DNA of 64,000 nt from Eretmocerus hayati (GCA_029851415.1 CM056741.1:143146522-143210521), one strand, 5' to 3'; shown: positions 29,045 through 42,599, numbered from the stretch's first letter. Program-made: numbers and translations. The notes: generated by a model from the sequence alone, not told the origin.

Positions 29045-32000
29045 TTTTCAATATTCATACTTTCCTCATATCTCCCCCACAAACGAATCCATTCAAATTT
29101 CGATAAACTAAATTAATACTTTTTCGTCATTCTGAATCGATTGATTGATACCGAATTTTTCCAAAATTCGTTTTAATACAGTCAAAATTCATTTTATTCT
29201 CGAAAAATTCAAAAATTTTCCAAAGACTCCATTTTTATCATCTTTACACCAACTATGTTAACCAGACGATATATCTTGCACAAATAACCCTAGTGTAAGT
29301 CATTTGAATTCCTCTAAAAGGAAATCTTGTAAAAATAACTCAAAAGATGATGAAAAAATTTCAACTAAAATTCATTTTGTCTCAGATCTCTCTCTACAAC
29401 TAATCGATCCACCTTTCAATGAGCTAGAGAGATGCTTTTCCAGCGATCTACATCAATCGGTTGGAACCGAATTTGATTCAACTAGGTTTGAACCCCATTA
29501 GAATCCAATTTTCCTTCTAAAAATCAAAATTTCCTTGAAGAATTCCATTTTCATCATCTATAAACCAACAGTATTAAAACTCCACCTCAACCAAACGATT
29601 GTTTTTGTATGTTATATATGTGTATAATATGAGGTGAAAATGAAATGGACTGGACCACAGGGAAAATGACACTATTTTGTGGGAATTCGAATCATGATTT
29701 TGGAATTTGATCAGTTTTCCAAATTTATCATTAGTTTGAGTGATCATCTAAGACTATTCCGCTGAGAGAAAGCATTCTGCTAATCTCTTTTAGCAGCGTA
29801 TTTTTAAAGATTAAGGGTCGAAATGTCAGTTTCGTGCATTGTAACATTTGCAGATCGACGTATACCTCCAGCGCCAGCGTCGGGGTAAGAGTCGCGAAGG
29901 GTATTCTCAAAAATTTTCCTCGAAGTGAAATGTTGAATTAACCATTTTTCATAGGTATTATGTCCAGAGCTCGTAGTTAAATCCCCAAGCCATGTGTCTC
30001 AATCTTGTTACGGAATTTTCATTAAAATGGGAAATTTTTTTAAAAAGCAGACAGCGCATCCTAGATTTACTCTAGGTCGCTTTTTCGCGGACAGAATTTC
30101 AAGAAAACATGTCAAACAATCGAATCCCAGTGTAAGAAAAAGTCCACTTTCAAAGTTTTGAGTGCTGCATTTACATTTGTAGCCGAAAATTGGCCATGTA
30201 AATAACTTTGTCAGTTCCGTGCATACCATGTTACCCCACTAAAAGTCAATTTATCTGAGCGGGCAACATTTTTTCCACTAAAGTATGGTGGTAATAGATG
30301 AAATCTACAAGGAGAATTTTCTATGTCGACTCTGTTATTTTTGCGAGCAATTTTAAGGCGAAATGTCAGTTCCATGCATTCAAAATTCGTTCCCTAGGAT
30401 ACTCAATAGCACGAAAAAAGAGGAAGGAATGAAATCATCTGCTCCCAATCATGTGTTTCCGACTCAAATCAACCATCTATACACGAATTTCGAAGTCATA
30501 TGGTCCCATCGCATCAGGATTCCTCGCTAGACAACAAAACGTCAAAAACCGCAAATGTCAGTTCCGTGCACCACTTTCCCTATACCTTATACATGTTAAA
30601 ATCACATGTACCGTCCTAAAACGTTCCAAAAAACTTTCTTTATACGTTCCATCGCATATTATCGCTCAATATGCGAAAAGAGATGGAAAAAGTCGTCTCA
30701 GACAGGCGCAGACTCAATATTCAATTTCTGAATTTTTGGACACAAAATGTGTAAGATATCGCGATTATACCCATATACTAGTAGTTCGTCATCACGAGTC
30801 TTCTTATGGCCTAAAGACGGTTATACAGATAATATCAGATCCAACCAAAATGAATTGGATTATCTAATCAACTCGGTAGGCCTCCAATATCCAACCAACT
30901 TTTTTTGTTTGGCGCAACCAAGTTGATGGTTGTTGTAACCAATCTTTCTCTCCTGTGCTCTACGCGCATCACACCACTGACCGCGTCTGTGCAACCCAAC
31001 TCGTTCACGCTATATGCAAGTTACGATACGCTGCGGTCTTATAGAGGGACGGGATTCTTACTTTTCCTTCGTGTTCAACGTGTGTATGTTACCGTGTGTA
31101 CTAGTTCATGATTCAAATTGTAGTGTCGGTCCCCGCGTCAAGTGAGTGCATTATTCCCGTGTATTGAATTCAACCCATTCCTTTCCATTCCTGCAAATTC
31201 CCAAATAGCATTGTCGTTTCAAATGTGTCAGAATGTCCAGCACGGAAGTGTACCTTTCCATGTGTCAAGTGTAGAGCACGTCCGTGTCATTGTTTTGCCA
31301 AAATCGTTCACAATACCGAGTTGCGCATATTTCCATTCAATTTTTGCCCTCTCGCCGCGACCTCAAGTGCGGTAGTATCATGACAAGTCAAGACTCTCGG
31401 ACTTCAAGTGACAGACCGTCGCGTGTCGGCCGATCTCTCGTCTCACACCAACCTGCCGTGAGTTCCCGACGTGGCTCTGTCAATTTGTTTGAGTGCGTAT
31501 AATTACGTATGAATAAAATTATGAACGATTGCCAAATCCTTCTCTCAAATGACGCTATATATCGATACTCGGTGTGTCAAGGGCTGTGGCGCCCTATAAA
31601 TTTCGACTATCTCAACTGATTCGATAAGAGCCGGAATAAAATCCGAGTATATTAGAACAGCGATACTCACTGGGAATCCCGGATACGGAAATCCGGATTT
31701 GCTGGCCTATTGAATGAACTTCCTGCCACAGATGCTCCACATCCCGCGCGACGAAAGCTCGCAAACAGAGGATCGGTGAGTATCAAAGGGGGTGTCAGAG
31801 AATAAGCCTCCACCCTAGCTATGCTCACTCGTGTACAGGGTGCAGTAGTAGAGGGATCGAGATTACGCGATACGGGCCAGTGGCAGAAAGTTATTATGTC
31901 GGATGAGCGAGGCATGATAATCACGTTGTCTATCGATTGACGCGCGCCCCGTGCTGTGCTCTACTCTATGCACGAACCACCATGCCAAGGAAAAGACGTC

Positions 32001-35000
32001 CCCCATACCCTAATGGAATGCCAATATAATTATGTGCTCGGTGTGCCGAGCGCGGGCGTATATCGAGACCACGAGCAGCGAGGTCTTGTGGCTGATGGAG
32101 GGCGCCGTCGACGACTACGAGAACGCATCATACAACGTGTACTCTTGAATACCAGATCGAGTCTTGCCGTGTCGTTCGTTGTACATGCATGGGGGACGAA
32201 GGTGGGCTGGCTGCCAAGTAGTCACGCGCGATCGAAATGACAGTCGCTGTCGAGCCTGCGGGGTTGACGAGCGGCGAGGGGCGCAACTTTTCGACAAAAA
32301 CAAAGCGCGACCACAACTCAATGCGATAGTTTACTGACCTCATTCTCGTGTGAATTCTCTTTCTCCCGTGCTTGCTTCTTTAGAAGACGGGAGGGTGAAA
32401 CTGAGCATTGTTACCTGATGAAATTACCGTGATGGTTGTGAGTTTCACGCGAGTTCCTTCGCACGATGACGAGACGTGATCTTTACGTATCTCAACAAAT
32501 ACTATCATTGTCATCAAATGAGCCTTGTGGATCAATGAGATGGATATTTATACCCCTCTCTTCCTAAACTATTCCATCTTGCTATCTCACGGAGGATATC
32601 TCTGACTTCTAAACTACTTCAATTTGCTTACCATGGACGAAGTGAAAAAAAAAAAAACAGAGTTTCGTGAGCTAAAACCCAAAAGTTTCCTTCTACACTT
32701 TTTCTGAGTTTATAAAGACGAAATACCAATAGCATTCCGAGAATTCTTGGGCAGAGTAAAACTGGAATAAACGTCACTTGAGTACTATGTTCCCGTGACA
32801 ATTTTAATGAATATCTGACCAAACGTCAAACGCTATAACAAAAGCTTCCATCCAAACTCGGATATTCTGTGTACTCAATATATCTATAATTTAATATGAC
32901 CAAAAAATGCCACCAGTGATTTTGCCTCTAACAAAAGGTAGAAAATAGCCGAGACAGCAAATCACTTCACGCAAGTTAATGAGTTGTCGAACAAGAACTT
33001 TGATTTTATACAGAAATCTCACAATAATTTATGAGGATCGTCAATCTCAATTTTAATCTTTGCACTTGATTGATGGATTGAAGTAGATTCTGATCAAGTC
33101 CTGAAAGCGTTGATAATCAAAATGAACCGAGCAATGAGGGACTGAGGGGGAGCATGACAATTCAAATTTCTCCAAAATATACAGTCATCGTCGAAAGTAC
33201 CAATCTGCTCAGAAGCCATGTCTGTGTAATCTCTGAATACAATATGGTAGAGTTTAAAGTGTAAAGCCCCCAGATGCGAGGTATTGCATTTCACCTTACA
33301 TGAAGAGCATAGTGAGCACACAGATTACTTGAATCATGATGCACTGGGTGAATGATCAGTGAATTCCAAACAATTGTCCTACTTTATTTAGTAAAAATGA
33401 ATGTCAGAAGATAATAAGACCCGCACACATTTCTTTCTGAATCTATTCGACTGACTTTTCTTGTCACAGCTTCAACTGATAGATCGAGTCACTCCAATTC
33501 TACTAAATTTTCGACAAACTCAACTGTTCTCAGCTCTTCGGCTAATTTTATCGGTAAGAATCAGTCCAAGGTCGACTGAATCAGCATCAGTTGAAGCTCG
33601 AGTAAACTTACATACTCATCATAGTCAAATGTTTATCATGCATTCAGCGGTCTGACAATAATTCTGGATCAATACAGATATTATGTGATTAATACTCTTG
33701 TAGAATGATTTCTATGGCATATTTTCAACTGTTTCATTGATAATATGACCTACGCACCACCTAGCGTACAACGGTACGGCAGCTTTTGCATTAAACTACA
33801 CTGAGAAACTCCCGACGTGAAAAATTGCTGCGATCTGCTCCATCTGGGGGACAACATTGATTTTCATCAGGAAGTGTAGTATCCGCAGCAGAATTCAAAG
33901 ATGCAACATAAAATTTTAGTGCTCCCGCAACAAAATCAATCTTCCGTCACACAGGCACCTAAAACTGGGGCCAAGGGAATTAGTGTTTAGTGTCTGCCGC
34001 TACAACAACAGGTTTGTCTTAACGTCGGTTGACTTCTGCTACTTACTATCTTCTTGCTCTATTAAACCTTGCGAGTCGGAGTTGGATATTCACTCAAACG
34101 TAGCTGTCAGAGGGCACCATTTCTCATTAACGCCACCAGATGGATCCGAAGCGCTCTCAGTTTGCTTCGACACTCAATAACAGCTCTTTCGAATCAAATT
34201 TCAATTTCGATGAACATAGAATTTAGAATTTCCCTTCAACGTTGGGATGTTGAATTGACCGATAACGCGTTACATCGAAGAAAAACACATCCACATTCGG
34301 GAAGATTCGTAAACGACATCCCAAGTGGAAAAATTTTATGTTGCTATCGGATATTGTTGAGGAGATCCCAAATAACAAGTTTCCGTTTTGGTAACACGAG
34401 ATTTTCAAGTTTTTCGTACTCTAATCGGTCGTTGAAAATCGTGAATTTTGCGTTTTTTCAACTTTGAAACGCTCTTAGCTCGAAAACAATGACTTTGAGA
34501 GAAAAACGACAAGAGAGATTTTCTGTTTGAAATGAGCCAAATAATCTCAGAAAGCTTCCGTGCCGGAAAAGTCAATTTTGACAATTTATTCAAACAATGT
34601 CAGTTTAACCAATTTTGCTTTGGAATCCGGTCCGGGAACATGGATTTTCGGATTCAGAAGGATCTTCTGGAGAGGATCCTGCGAGACAATTCCTTGGGAA
34701 TAATTTTACCAACGATGGCGGTGATTTCGCCTAGTCTAATCCAGATTATTGTTCCCATTGGTAGCATGTGTATCAAAAAACACATTCGCACGGGTTTGGG
34801 GTTGGAGGAAAGAAAACGGGTTTATTAAATTGAGCTCAAATTTTGGCATTTTTACGAAAATGCTCAACTTCTAACGACTGTAACTCCTATCAAAAGTCCG
34901 ATAATCGACTTTTACTAGTAATCAAATTGTAGCTTCTTTCAAGACCTTCAAAATGAACACTTGTAAAAGTCGATTATCATATGTGTAGTGTCAGCTACAT

Positions 35001-35539
35001 CAATTTGAAGCAAGCCCAAAAATCGTTAAAATGTTCTCTCAGCAAATAGCCCCTAGAATTCGCTAGGCTCAAGTATCGACCTTGGATAATTTTCTTCTCA
35101 AAAGTACTAGTCTCGAGAAAAGAAATGCGCTTAGGTACGTCCAAAAATGTTGAGTCTAGTCGGAGTTATGATTTTCTGGGAACAGGCTAAACAGGGGCCT
35201 AAAAAGGAACTTTCATAGGCCCCAGGGCCCACGAAAGGCCTTAGAAAAAATCCAAAAAAAATTGTTTGTACTACATTAACATAATACTAACGGAAATAAA
35301 TTTTTAGTGATTTTTTCCAGACCCCCCTGGTGCAGGCATTCGTCGAAATGCTCCGGAATGGCCCATGTACATTGCCATTTGAAGGTTAAAGAGGGGTACT
35401 TTGGTTGAAAGAGTTGGAACATAATCATTGACTGTCTTGCAGCTCTTGAGTTGGAGCTCGTGGCTCATTGTGAGGATTGTTTGGTCCACAAGAAACATTT
35501 TGGAGGATCACATCAAACTATATTCAGTAGCTATATAAC
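29045..35539. other. unassigned DNA with recurrent short motifs and a CpG-rich part
   Basis: No gene is recognised. A block AATGTCAGTTYCGTGCA recurs at about 29820, 30199 (partial), 30357 and 30551, and a related AAAATGTCAGGTCCGT occurs in the foldback at 46-50 kb. 29764-29806 repeats the 22513 motif. From about 31100 to 32340 CpG content is high and TATAAA occurs at 31594, with open frames on both strands that match nothing I know; this could be a promoter or exon region. A 16 bp hairpin (GATAATCGACTTTTAC / complement) lies at 34901-34980. Confidence 0.35.
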
Positions 35540-35745
35540 CAGGTTAATATCTAATTTGATTGAATAGTGTTTGTGCTCGTGATGATTTCGATTTAGAATC
35601 AAAGATGTCATTTTTGTGGATTAGACGAGCAATGAATTTCTGATCGAATTAAATTCGATCATTATAATGCATCTGAGTTCCATCAAATCCACATGGAAAT
35701 TCGCAGAGAATTTTTTGGAAAGAAAAACACAGACGAAAAAATTCT

Positions 35746-35817
35746 TCCCCAGGTGAGGCTCAAACTCACAATCTCCCGCTTGCCGGGCGGTCGCGTTACC
35801 AATTACGCTACCGGGGC
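35746..35817 (-). pseudogene. tRNA-like SINE head, minus copy
   Basis: 72 bases, same sequence as 36062-36133. The anticodon loop reads CCGGCAA (would-be GGC). The A box is close to consensus (TAGCGTAATTGG) but the T loop TTTGAGC departs from TTCRANY and the acceptor first pair is G-A, so it is a Pol III promoter relic, not a working tRNA gene. Confidence 0.65.
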
Positions 35818-36061
35818 GATTGCGGAGCTCTACTCATTCTGGTTTGAATTATAATGATCGAATTTAATTCGATCAGAAATTCATTGCTCGTCTAATCCAC
35901 AAAAATAACATCTTTGATTCTAAATCGAAATCATCACGAGCACAAACACTATTCAATCAAATTAGATCAGCGGCCGTAGATGGAAGGTGTCGCATATATA
36001 TATGAGGAAAGAAACACACAGACGAGGGGTTCTTACCCAGAATGAGTAGAGCTCCGCAATC

Positions 36062-36133
36062 GCCCCGGTAGCGTAATTGGTAACGCGACCGCCCGGCAAG
36101 CGGGAGATTGTGAGTTTGAGCCTCACCTGGGGA
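36062..36133 (+). pseudogene. tRNA-like SINE head, plus copy
   Basis: GCCCCGG acceptor, D-arm GCGTAATTGGTAACGC, anticodon stem CCGC/GCGG, T-arm GTGAG-TTTGAGC-CTCAC, and 3' strand CTGGGGA. It is followed at once by the SINE tail GAAGAATTTTTTCGTCTG. It folds as a tRNA with mismatches. Confidence 0.65.
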
Positions 36134-36301
36134 AGAATTTTTTCGTCTGTGTTTTTCTTTCCAAAAAATGCTCTGCGAATTTCCATGTAGATTTGATGGA
36201 ACTCAGATGCATTATAATGATCGAATTTAATTCGATCAGAAATTCATTGCTCGTCTAATCCACAAAAATAACATCTTTGATTCTAAATCAGGTTAATATC
36301 T

Positions 36302-38403
36302 CTCCAATCTCTGATACTCTACCGTATATGACGATGTATGACCATATATGAACAGTCATCAGCATTATTTCAGGCTTCATACATTTTTCCTGAGGCTCCA
36401 GAGGCCCATATAAGTAAACTAGAAAATACATCTATTTTTTGCCCAAACAGCATGTAAAAAGTTCTCATGGATTTTGAGCTCCCATAGACCCTGATCTCCT
36501 CTTGATAGTAAATCTGTATCAACTTCCACACACCCGAATAAAGAAAATCTGAATAATCCTGTAAATTATCCAATATTTAGCCTCAAATGAGGGATACTGA
36601 AATCAAGTCCAAAACTCACACAGAATGACTCGAATTGAAACAGTTATACGGCTTGTCGAAACCATAGCTAATAAAAGGCTCAAAAAATGCAAAGATATTT
36701 TATAATTGACGAGTTGATTTTCATAAAAAATGCGGGATTCCCTAAAACCAGTATCTGAGAGATCAAGCTGGTTTTGGAGATAGAGAAGTCCGAGGTAGAA
36801 AATAAATAGAAAAGGGAATGTGAGAGGAACTTGAGGAGACAAATGAAATGTTACCAGGATATAGTCTGCGAGGACATGACGTGGATTGACGATTTGAAAG
36901 AGATTCAGTTCAACACAATGAAAATCGATTGCTCTCTCTGGGGGCGTAATGCAATGAACATCCAGTGGGTGGATTTGAAATAGATAGATAGAGCATCGGG
37001 CACTGGAGCGATGGTGTAATTGTCCCCGGGTGAGTGGCAAGAATCAAACAGGTGTTGCACAGAGTAGAGACAAACGGAAAGTCAATGAGACGTAAAGCCC
37101 GTACAAATGTAGTCGATTTGTTTTCATTAGGCTTCGCATTTGGGAAATATCCTGAACCGAAAGGATTATAGTGCGATTGTGGGATTCCTCTTCTCTAGTC
37201 CGTAATATTGAAAATAACAACAAAGTGATACGTCGTTTATTTTGGTGGCACTAGGATTTATATTTCCATCAATTATTATCACGGAGAAATGTAAAAACAA
37301 AAATCCCCCCAAACAAAAAAAAAAGGTCCCAACAAGAAGATTAAAAGCACTTCTAACAAGTTATTCGGATACCTAGGAGTGCGGAAAATCCCTTGAAACT
37401 GGTAGCAATTATTTTTTTCATCCTCAGTTTCTGAAGGCACAACTCTCAGTTTGAATCAAACTTTTCAATCAAAATCAATATCGTGGTTGGGAATAGGTCG
37501 TGTAGCTCGTCTCAAATCGTAGAACTCACTCCAATCTTGGGTTTCTCTCAGTTCTTGAAGCTTTTGTCTCAAATACAATAACGCGGATACAAAATGTTGG
37601 TAGAATGAGGATCATGGCTGGTTTAATCTGCCCAAAAGAAGCTAACTGGACCTCATCGATGCTTGACGTAGAGTAATTATTTGGCTTAATAAACATGGCT
37701 TATCCTCAAAACAATGGCCTGTCGCTCACAGGCTACCTGGCGATATAACGTGATTCATTTTACTTGTTCACTTGTCCCCCACGGTATTCTCTTCCCTCGA
37801 TTCATCTCCTCCTCACTCCTTCCTCCCCCACTTGTCCACTTTTTCTCTTTCAATTTCATATATTCTCCCATGTATTTTGATGAAGTTGCGCCTTTCCCTC
37901 TTTAATAAAGCTACACTTTTCGAACTTATCGTTCTGCTACATGAGTAAATGATTTTAAATTTGAATTCCATTTCTTTATCAACACGAGTTCGAAATAAAT
38001 TTACATGAGGAATTAACGGACGAGTTTTGATCAGCGAGACATCTATTGATGAAAATTTACAGGTGCTTCCCGCACAAAAAAGGCGCGCTTATGAGTGGAA
38101 TCAAGACAAGAATCTGACGGGCCCTGGATAGCTGAGACAGTTGTCCATATTCCGGTCAAAAAGAAGGTTCGCAGTTTGATCGTGTGTGCAGGGGATTATT
38201 TTTATCACAATGTCTGTCATAAGCGATTCCTTCATCGATTGACATCTCCACAATCAAACCTCGATCTTTGAAATCCCGTTTGAATCGATCTCAAGCGTGA
38301 GATTGATACAGAAATGAAAAAGTCCTTACTGGTTTTATAGATTTGATATCATCGTTCCCGTAGAAATTGACATCTGGTCTTATTTTCTGTCCGGCGATTA
38401 TAT
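36302..38403. other. unassigned AT-rich DNA
   Basis: No gene was recognised. A minus-strand frame of 145 codons (36603-37040) has a hydrophobic middle but no family match or splice context. 37751-37905 is pyrimidine-rich. No repeat ends were found. Confidence 0.3.
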
Positions 38404-39382
38404 AGACCCACAAAATGGAAAAAAATTCTGATCAGAAAGGGAGGTCTGATCAGAAATTCTGATCAGAAAGGATACGAATTCAAACTCATACTACACCTTT
38501 TCCTGTCCATCTCCAAGTTATGACCATATTTATGAGTTACAAAACTGCTAAGGTACAAGTATTTGCGTTTTAAAGGCAAATTGCGACTCTTTGGAGCAAA
38601 ACTGATGACGGGGTCATTTTTACAATCAAATTTTACGCCGAAAATATATTTGTTCAAGATTTTTGTACCCGCTAACAAGCTAGAAAACCCCATAAATGGG
38701 CTCAAATTCCCTAAGCAGGGTAATTTCATCCCACACAAAATGGAAACCAGATATGTTAAAACCACGGGTAGGATCAAATTTTGCGTCAAATTTTCTGTCA
38801 AGAACGCATTTTTTGGAAATTTCTAGTACTGCTAAGAGCCAGAGATGAAAGTCAGAGCAAAAATCACTAAAATCACCCAGCCAATCAGTACGCTGATCCG
38901 GAGCTTACAACGTGTAATATTCCGTTCACGTTCTCTTTCAACTCCCCATCAACGCTGGAAGTTCCCAAGAAATACTTTTTCGATGTGAAATTTGATGCAG
39001 AACCCGACCCCGCCCCCTAGTTTTGATTAATCTGGTCACCATTTTGGTGTAGGATAAAAATACCCCGTCTAGGGAATTTAAGCTCATTTAGGGGTTTTTA
39101 CAGCTTCCTGGGGGGTAAAAGAATTTTGAGAGTATTTATTATCGACGTGAAATTTGATGATAAGAACAATCCCGTCGCCAGTTTTGCTTCAATAATTCGC
39201 AATTTGCCTCTAAAATGCAAAAACTCGTACCTTAGTACTATTGTAACTCATAAATGTGGACATGACTCGAAAACGGCCAGGGGGAGCTGTTATTCTGAGT
39301 TCGGATTCGTCTTCAGCAGCTCAAAATACGTCAGAAACGACCTCCACCTTTTCTGATCAGAAAATTTTTTCATTTTGTGGGC
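38404..39382. repeat. foldback element with TTCTGATCAGAAA ends
   Basis: The left end GACCCACAAAATGGAAAAAA and the right end, reversed, GGCCCACAAAATGAAAAAAT both run into TTCTGATCAGAAAGG. The arms are about 400 bp and meet near 38870; they are clearly diverged. At the left the CTGATCAGAAA motif is repeated three times. No coding. Confidence 0.6.
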
Positions 39383-41062
39383 CTGTGTTACTGATAACTT
39401 TGGGGTCATTTTGTTTCATTCCTAAATTTGATCAAGTTTGGTCGTGGGAATACTTCGGAATAATTTAGACATACAAAAGTTGCAGTCACTTAGTTCGAAT
39501 CAACCCAGGATTTTTTACTTTGCAGTATGATAACTGACTCAGAGTGAAGATCGTGCGGATGGGTTTAGTTTACTATTGGGCGCACTTGCTTCCTTGAATT
39601 TGAAAACAGATCAACTAATGAGTCAATCAAATATGAAAAACCCTCAATATTTGAGATACTTTTGTCTCGTTCACTACGGTGAGATCCACCGCTGAGATCC
39701 AAGGTATTTTATCATAAAATCTTCGTCAACTAATATTTGCTCTAAAAATATTTCGTAATGGCTTTCTCTTCTGCGACGAACATGTACAATGAGTTGAAAG
39801 ATGCTACACGCCGTTTGAAACGTGTTTGTCAAAATACAAAAGTCCCCTAGACGGCCGAAGCGAAACAACAAAAATAAGCTCCACGGTGGGCGTTGACTCA
39901 ATTTCCCATCACGAGGGTCTCATAATGATGCCCGAACATGACTCAGATCATCAGTGAGGAACAGTTTTTTGAAATCCAAATACATTTCTATAATATTGAC
40001 GTATTTACTATCACGGTCAACATCTCTTGACGAACGATAGCCGATCAAACGCCTTGCAAATCTTGAGCGCTTAGCTTCCCTCATGAATGTATGTCAGATG
40101 GTGTAAGACTCGATAAAATTGATAAGCGGAAGTGAACATCGTATCCTCGCGTTTTGTGCCACATAACACCCTCGTCGCGCGCCAGTCTTGCGAAGGGGAA
40201 TATTTTCAGTCGAGTCAACGCAGAGCGACCCTAATGAGTCGTGAATCGAGTGGGTCGGGATATATACATTCACCCCGCACCCATCAGCGCCAAGCGCTAA
40301 GTCAACACACGGGAGACGGCCTGTCGTAGTCATCGTCGTCGAAGCTATATACGAGTATATATTGTCGCTCGCGGTCTGCCACGCGGCTAGGTCTTACGTA
40401 TGCTTCAACCTCGCGAATCCAACGAATACATACATACAGTTTCACCCGTCTGCTCAAACTTGGGCTTGTCCACTGCAGACTCTCTCACTCTCTCTCTCCT
40501 CTCGCGCTCACTCAGTTCGTGCAGAATTTCACGCTCGAGGCGGCTGTCGGGTAATCGCTACCGATCCGCAACCCTGGCTTTATTGCGTTATTCCGCGCGC
40601 GCGGCGCACCCCACGGCCTCTCCTATTTAGTTGCGCGGCTTCGAAATATATATAGGGTCACGTTGCCAGGCGCGTGACCGTCCAGCACCTCCACCCTTAT
40701 ACACCAGCGTTGTCGGAGAATTCCATCGTCGTGGTGTTGGTGCCGTGAGCCAGTTCTCGATCAAGTCACCCATCAGCTTGCTATGATGGCATTGGGCGTA
40801 TGGCTCTCTATATTCGGTTCTTGCCGGTTTTGCATCGGCAGATGCTACGATGTATATCAGCTCACTCATAGTTTTGACCTCGATAGTAACTTGCTCCTCG
40901 AGTGGTTTCAAAGTGCCCTAATAACTGGTTGGGGAACTTGGATTAGTTGGAATTTTGAGTCAAATTCACTTGTTTCGGGTTCTCCTCGGGTATAGTAGTC
41001 TTGACTCTTATCGTGAATCAAAACTAAAATGACCTACGACCACGAGTTCTATCACTAACGAG
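39383..41062. other. unassigned DNA with a CpG-rich, promoter-like part
   Basis: 39383-40100 shows nothing. About 40100-40760 is CpG-rich with a CT-repeat (GAGA-factor-like) tract at 40481-40503 followed by a possible arthropod initiator (TCAGTT at 40512) on the plus strand. No transcript structure can be supported and no protein is recognised. Confidence 0.3.
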
Positions 41063-42599
41063 GAGAGCACCAGGTCTGCGGAACACGGATCCTGATGAAA
41101 CTCTGGGAATCATCTTGTTCTGGTGAAAAATGGAGGTGTCTCCAAGGGTTATGGGTTATGGGCCTCCTATCCCAAGATACAGCTATGGAGATTAACATTG
41201 TCCATATCGGCCCATGTTGAAAAGACACGTCGGGGAGAGTGGGGCAAATTAGAACAGGAGCAATTTAGGACAAGCAAGACGGCTCGGTTGTGTGTGAGTC
41301 TAAGCTTCCGCCGTGTAGATATACATTTTCGATACCATCACAGAAAATGGTTTTCATTGCGGCTAGACCTGGCGGGACGATACTGGGAGTCCTCGCTGAC
41401 GCAGAGCCGCTTTTTGAGGTCCTTACGTGGTTTATTTTCCAAATGCAAGATTACACGCAGCGTCTGCAAAAGTGGATCGGCTTCATCGCCATTTGGGGAT
41501 CGGAAACTACATTACAAAACGAAGATTTTGAGCCGTCGCGGGTGAAAATCGGCCCTCTTGAGCCCAAGTTATCGCAGTTTTGCGAGAAAAAGACTTGGGG
41601 GCATTTTAGGACAATGCTAAATCCCACCTGAAATCGGTCTACCGTTCGCGTGTGCGTAATTTTCGAGGTTAATTGCCCGTTTCAAGGCGCGTGTGCGTTT
41701 GTGCGAGTTCTTCGGAGCGCGGGTTGTTGAGGGTGAGTTAGATGATTGAAAATGGATGAGAAAATCGAGTGACGATGTCCAATGGCCGTCTCAGGAGCCA
41801 TATTAGAGGTCAAGAGTAGCTTTCAACGTGTTCGAAGTTAGTGCTCGATTTTTGCATTTTCACTGTCGCATTCGCTGATATTGGATTGACTGTCGTACTA
41901 TATCATTCGGATTGTTGACTTGAGGCGAGTAAGGGCACCTCTAATATGAAGAAAAACGAATGAAAGTCGACTCTAAGATGCTGCGAGTCGATTGCTGATT
42001 GCTGAAGACGATAGTGCACCAATAAAGTGCCTATTCCAATAATGTTCAAAAATGACATAAAAATGGCTCGCTTGCTGAAGCTATGGGAGGATGTAGAAGT
42101 CACGATCAGGTTCTCCTATTGATTTTGGGTTATGACCATGTGTTTGATGAGCAAATGCGACTGTAATAGGTAAGGAATATTGCAGTATACCTCGATTTTC
42201 GAAGGCTGTCCTAATTTGACCCCAAAACTGTCCTAATGAACTCCCAAACGCGGGGCGAATTAGGACAAATTTTATCTCTCAAACTTCAAAAAAAAGTATG
42301 GAGGCGGTGACATAGGGTTCTGGAAATTTTTTCACAAAATCTATCCCGCAGTTAAACTTCACAGTCCCGTACCACGCCTTTACCTAAGTATCGCCAGATA
42401 GCCCCACTGCAAAACCTGTCCTGATTCACCCCACTTTCCCCTACATAGATACACTGACAATGCTAACCTCTATATTAGCTGTATCTCGGTATAAGAAGCC
42501 GATTAGACTTGACCCTTGGAGGTACCTTCATTTTTTACCAAATCAAGATGATTCCCAGAGTTTTATCAAGATCCGTGTTCCGCAGACCTGATGCTCTCC
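41063..42599. repeat. hairpin element, copy C, split by another element
   Basis: Left arm 41063-41230 starts GAGAGCACCAGGTCTGCGGA; right arm 42442-42599, reversed, starts GGAGAGCATCAGGTCTGCGG. The two arms contain the GCCCATGTTGAAAAGACAC and ACACTGACAATGCTAACC segments expected to be adjacent, so 41231-42441 is an insertion at the loop. Confidence 0.65.
41231..42441. mobile_element. non-autonomous DNA element with GGGGARAGTGGGG ends, nested in copy C
   Basis: The left end GGGGAGAGTGGGGCAAATTA and the right end, reversed, GGGGAAAGTGGGGTGAATCA are inverted. Internally TTAGGACA / TGTCCTAA motifs recur (near 41600 and 42205-42270). 1211 bp, no transposase. No target duplication is visible, so the superfamily is left open. 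Confidence 0.55.

Larger units (their letters stand above)
35540..36301. mobile_element. inverted complex of tRNA-derived SINE copies with 13 bp target duplication
   Basis: CAGGTTAATATCT at 35540-35552 and 36289-36301 flanks the unit. Inside are a minus-oriented copy (about 35836 down to 35553, tRNA-like head plus full tail), a plus-oriented tail-only piece (about 35853-35966), and a plus-oriented copy (about 35967-36288, tail truncated). All share the head, a TTTTTCGTCTGTGTTTTTCT segment and a GATCGAATTTAATTCGATC palindrome. A single target duplication around inverted pieces suggests one insertion with inversion (twin priming or template switching). Confidence 0.7.

Noticed and set aside
36062..36133. 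Functional tRNA gene
   Set aside because: Would-be anticodon GGC in an atypical loop, mismatched acceptor and anticodon pairs, off-consensus T loop, and an inverted twin inside a SINE unit with a target duplication.
36603..37040. 145-codon minus-strand frame with hydrophobic middle, possible membrane protein
   Set aside because: No family motif, no splice sites and no codon evidence; could be chance in AT-rich DNA.
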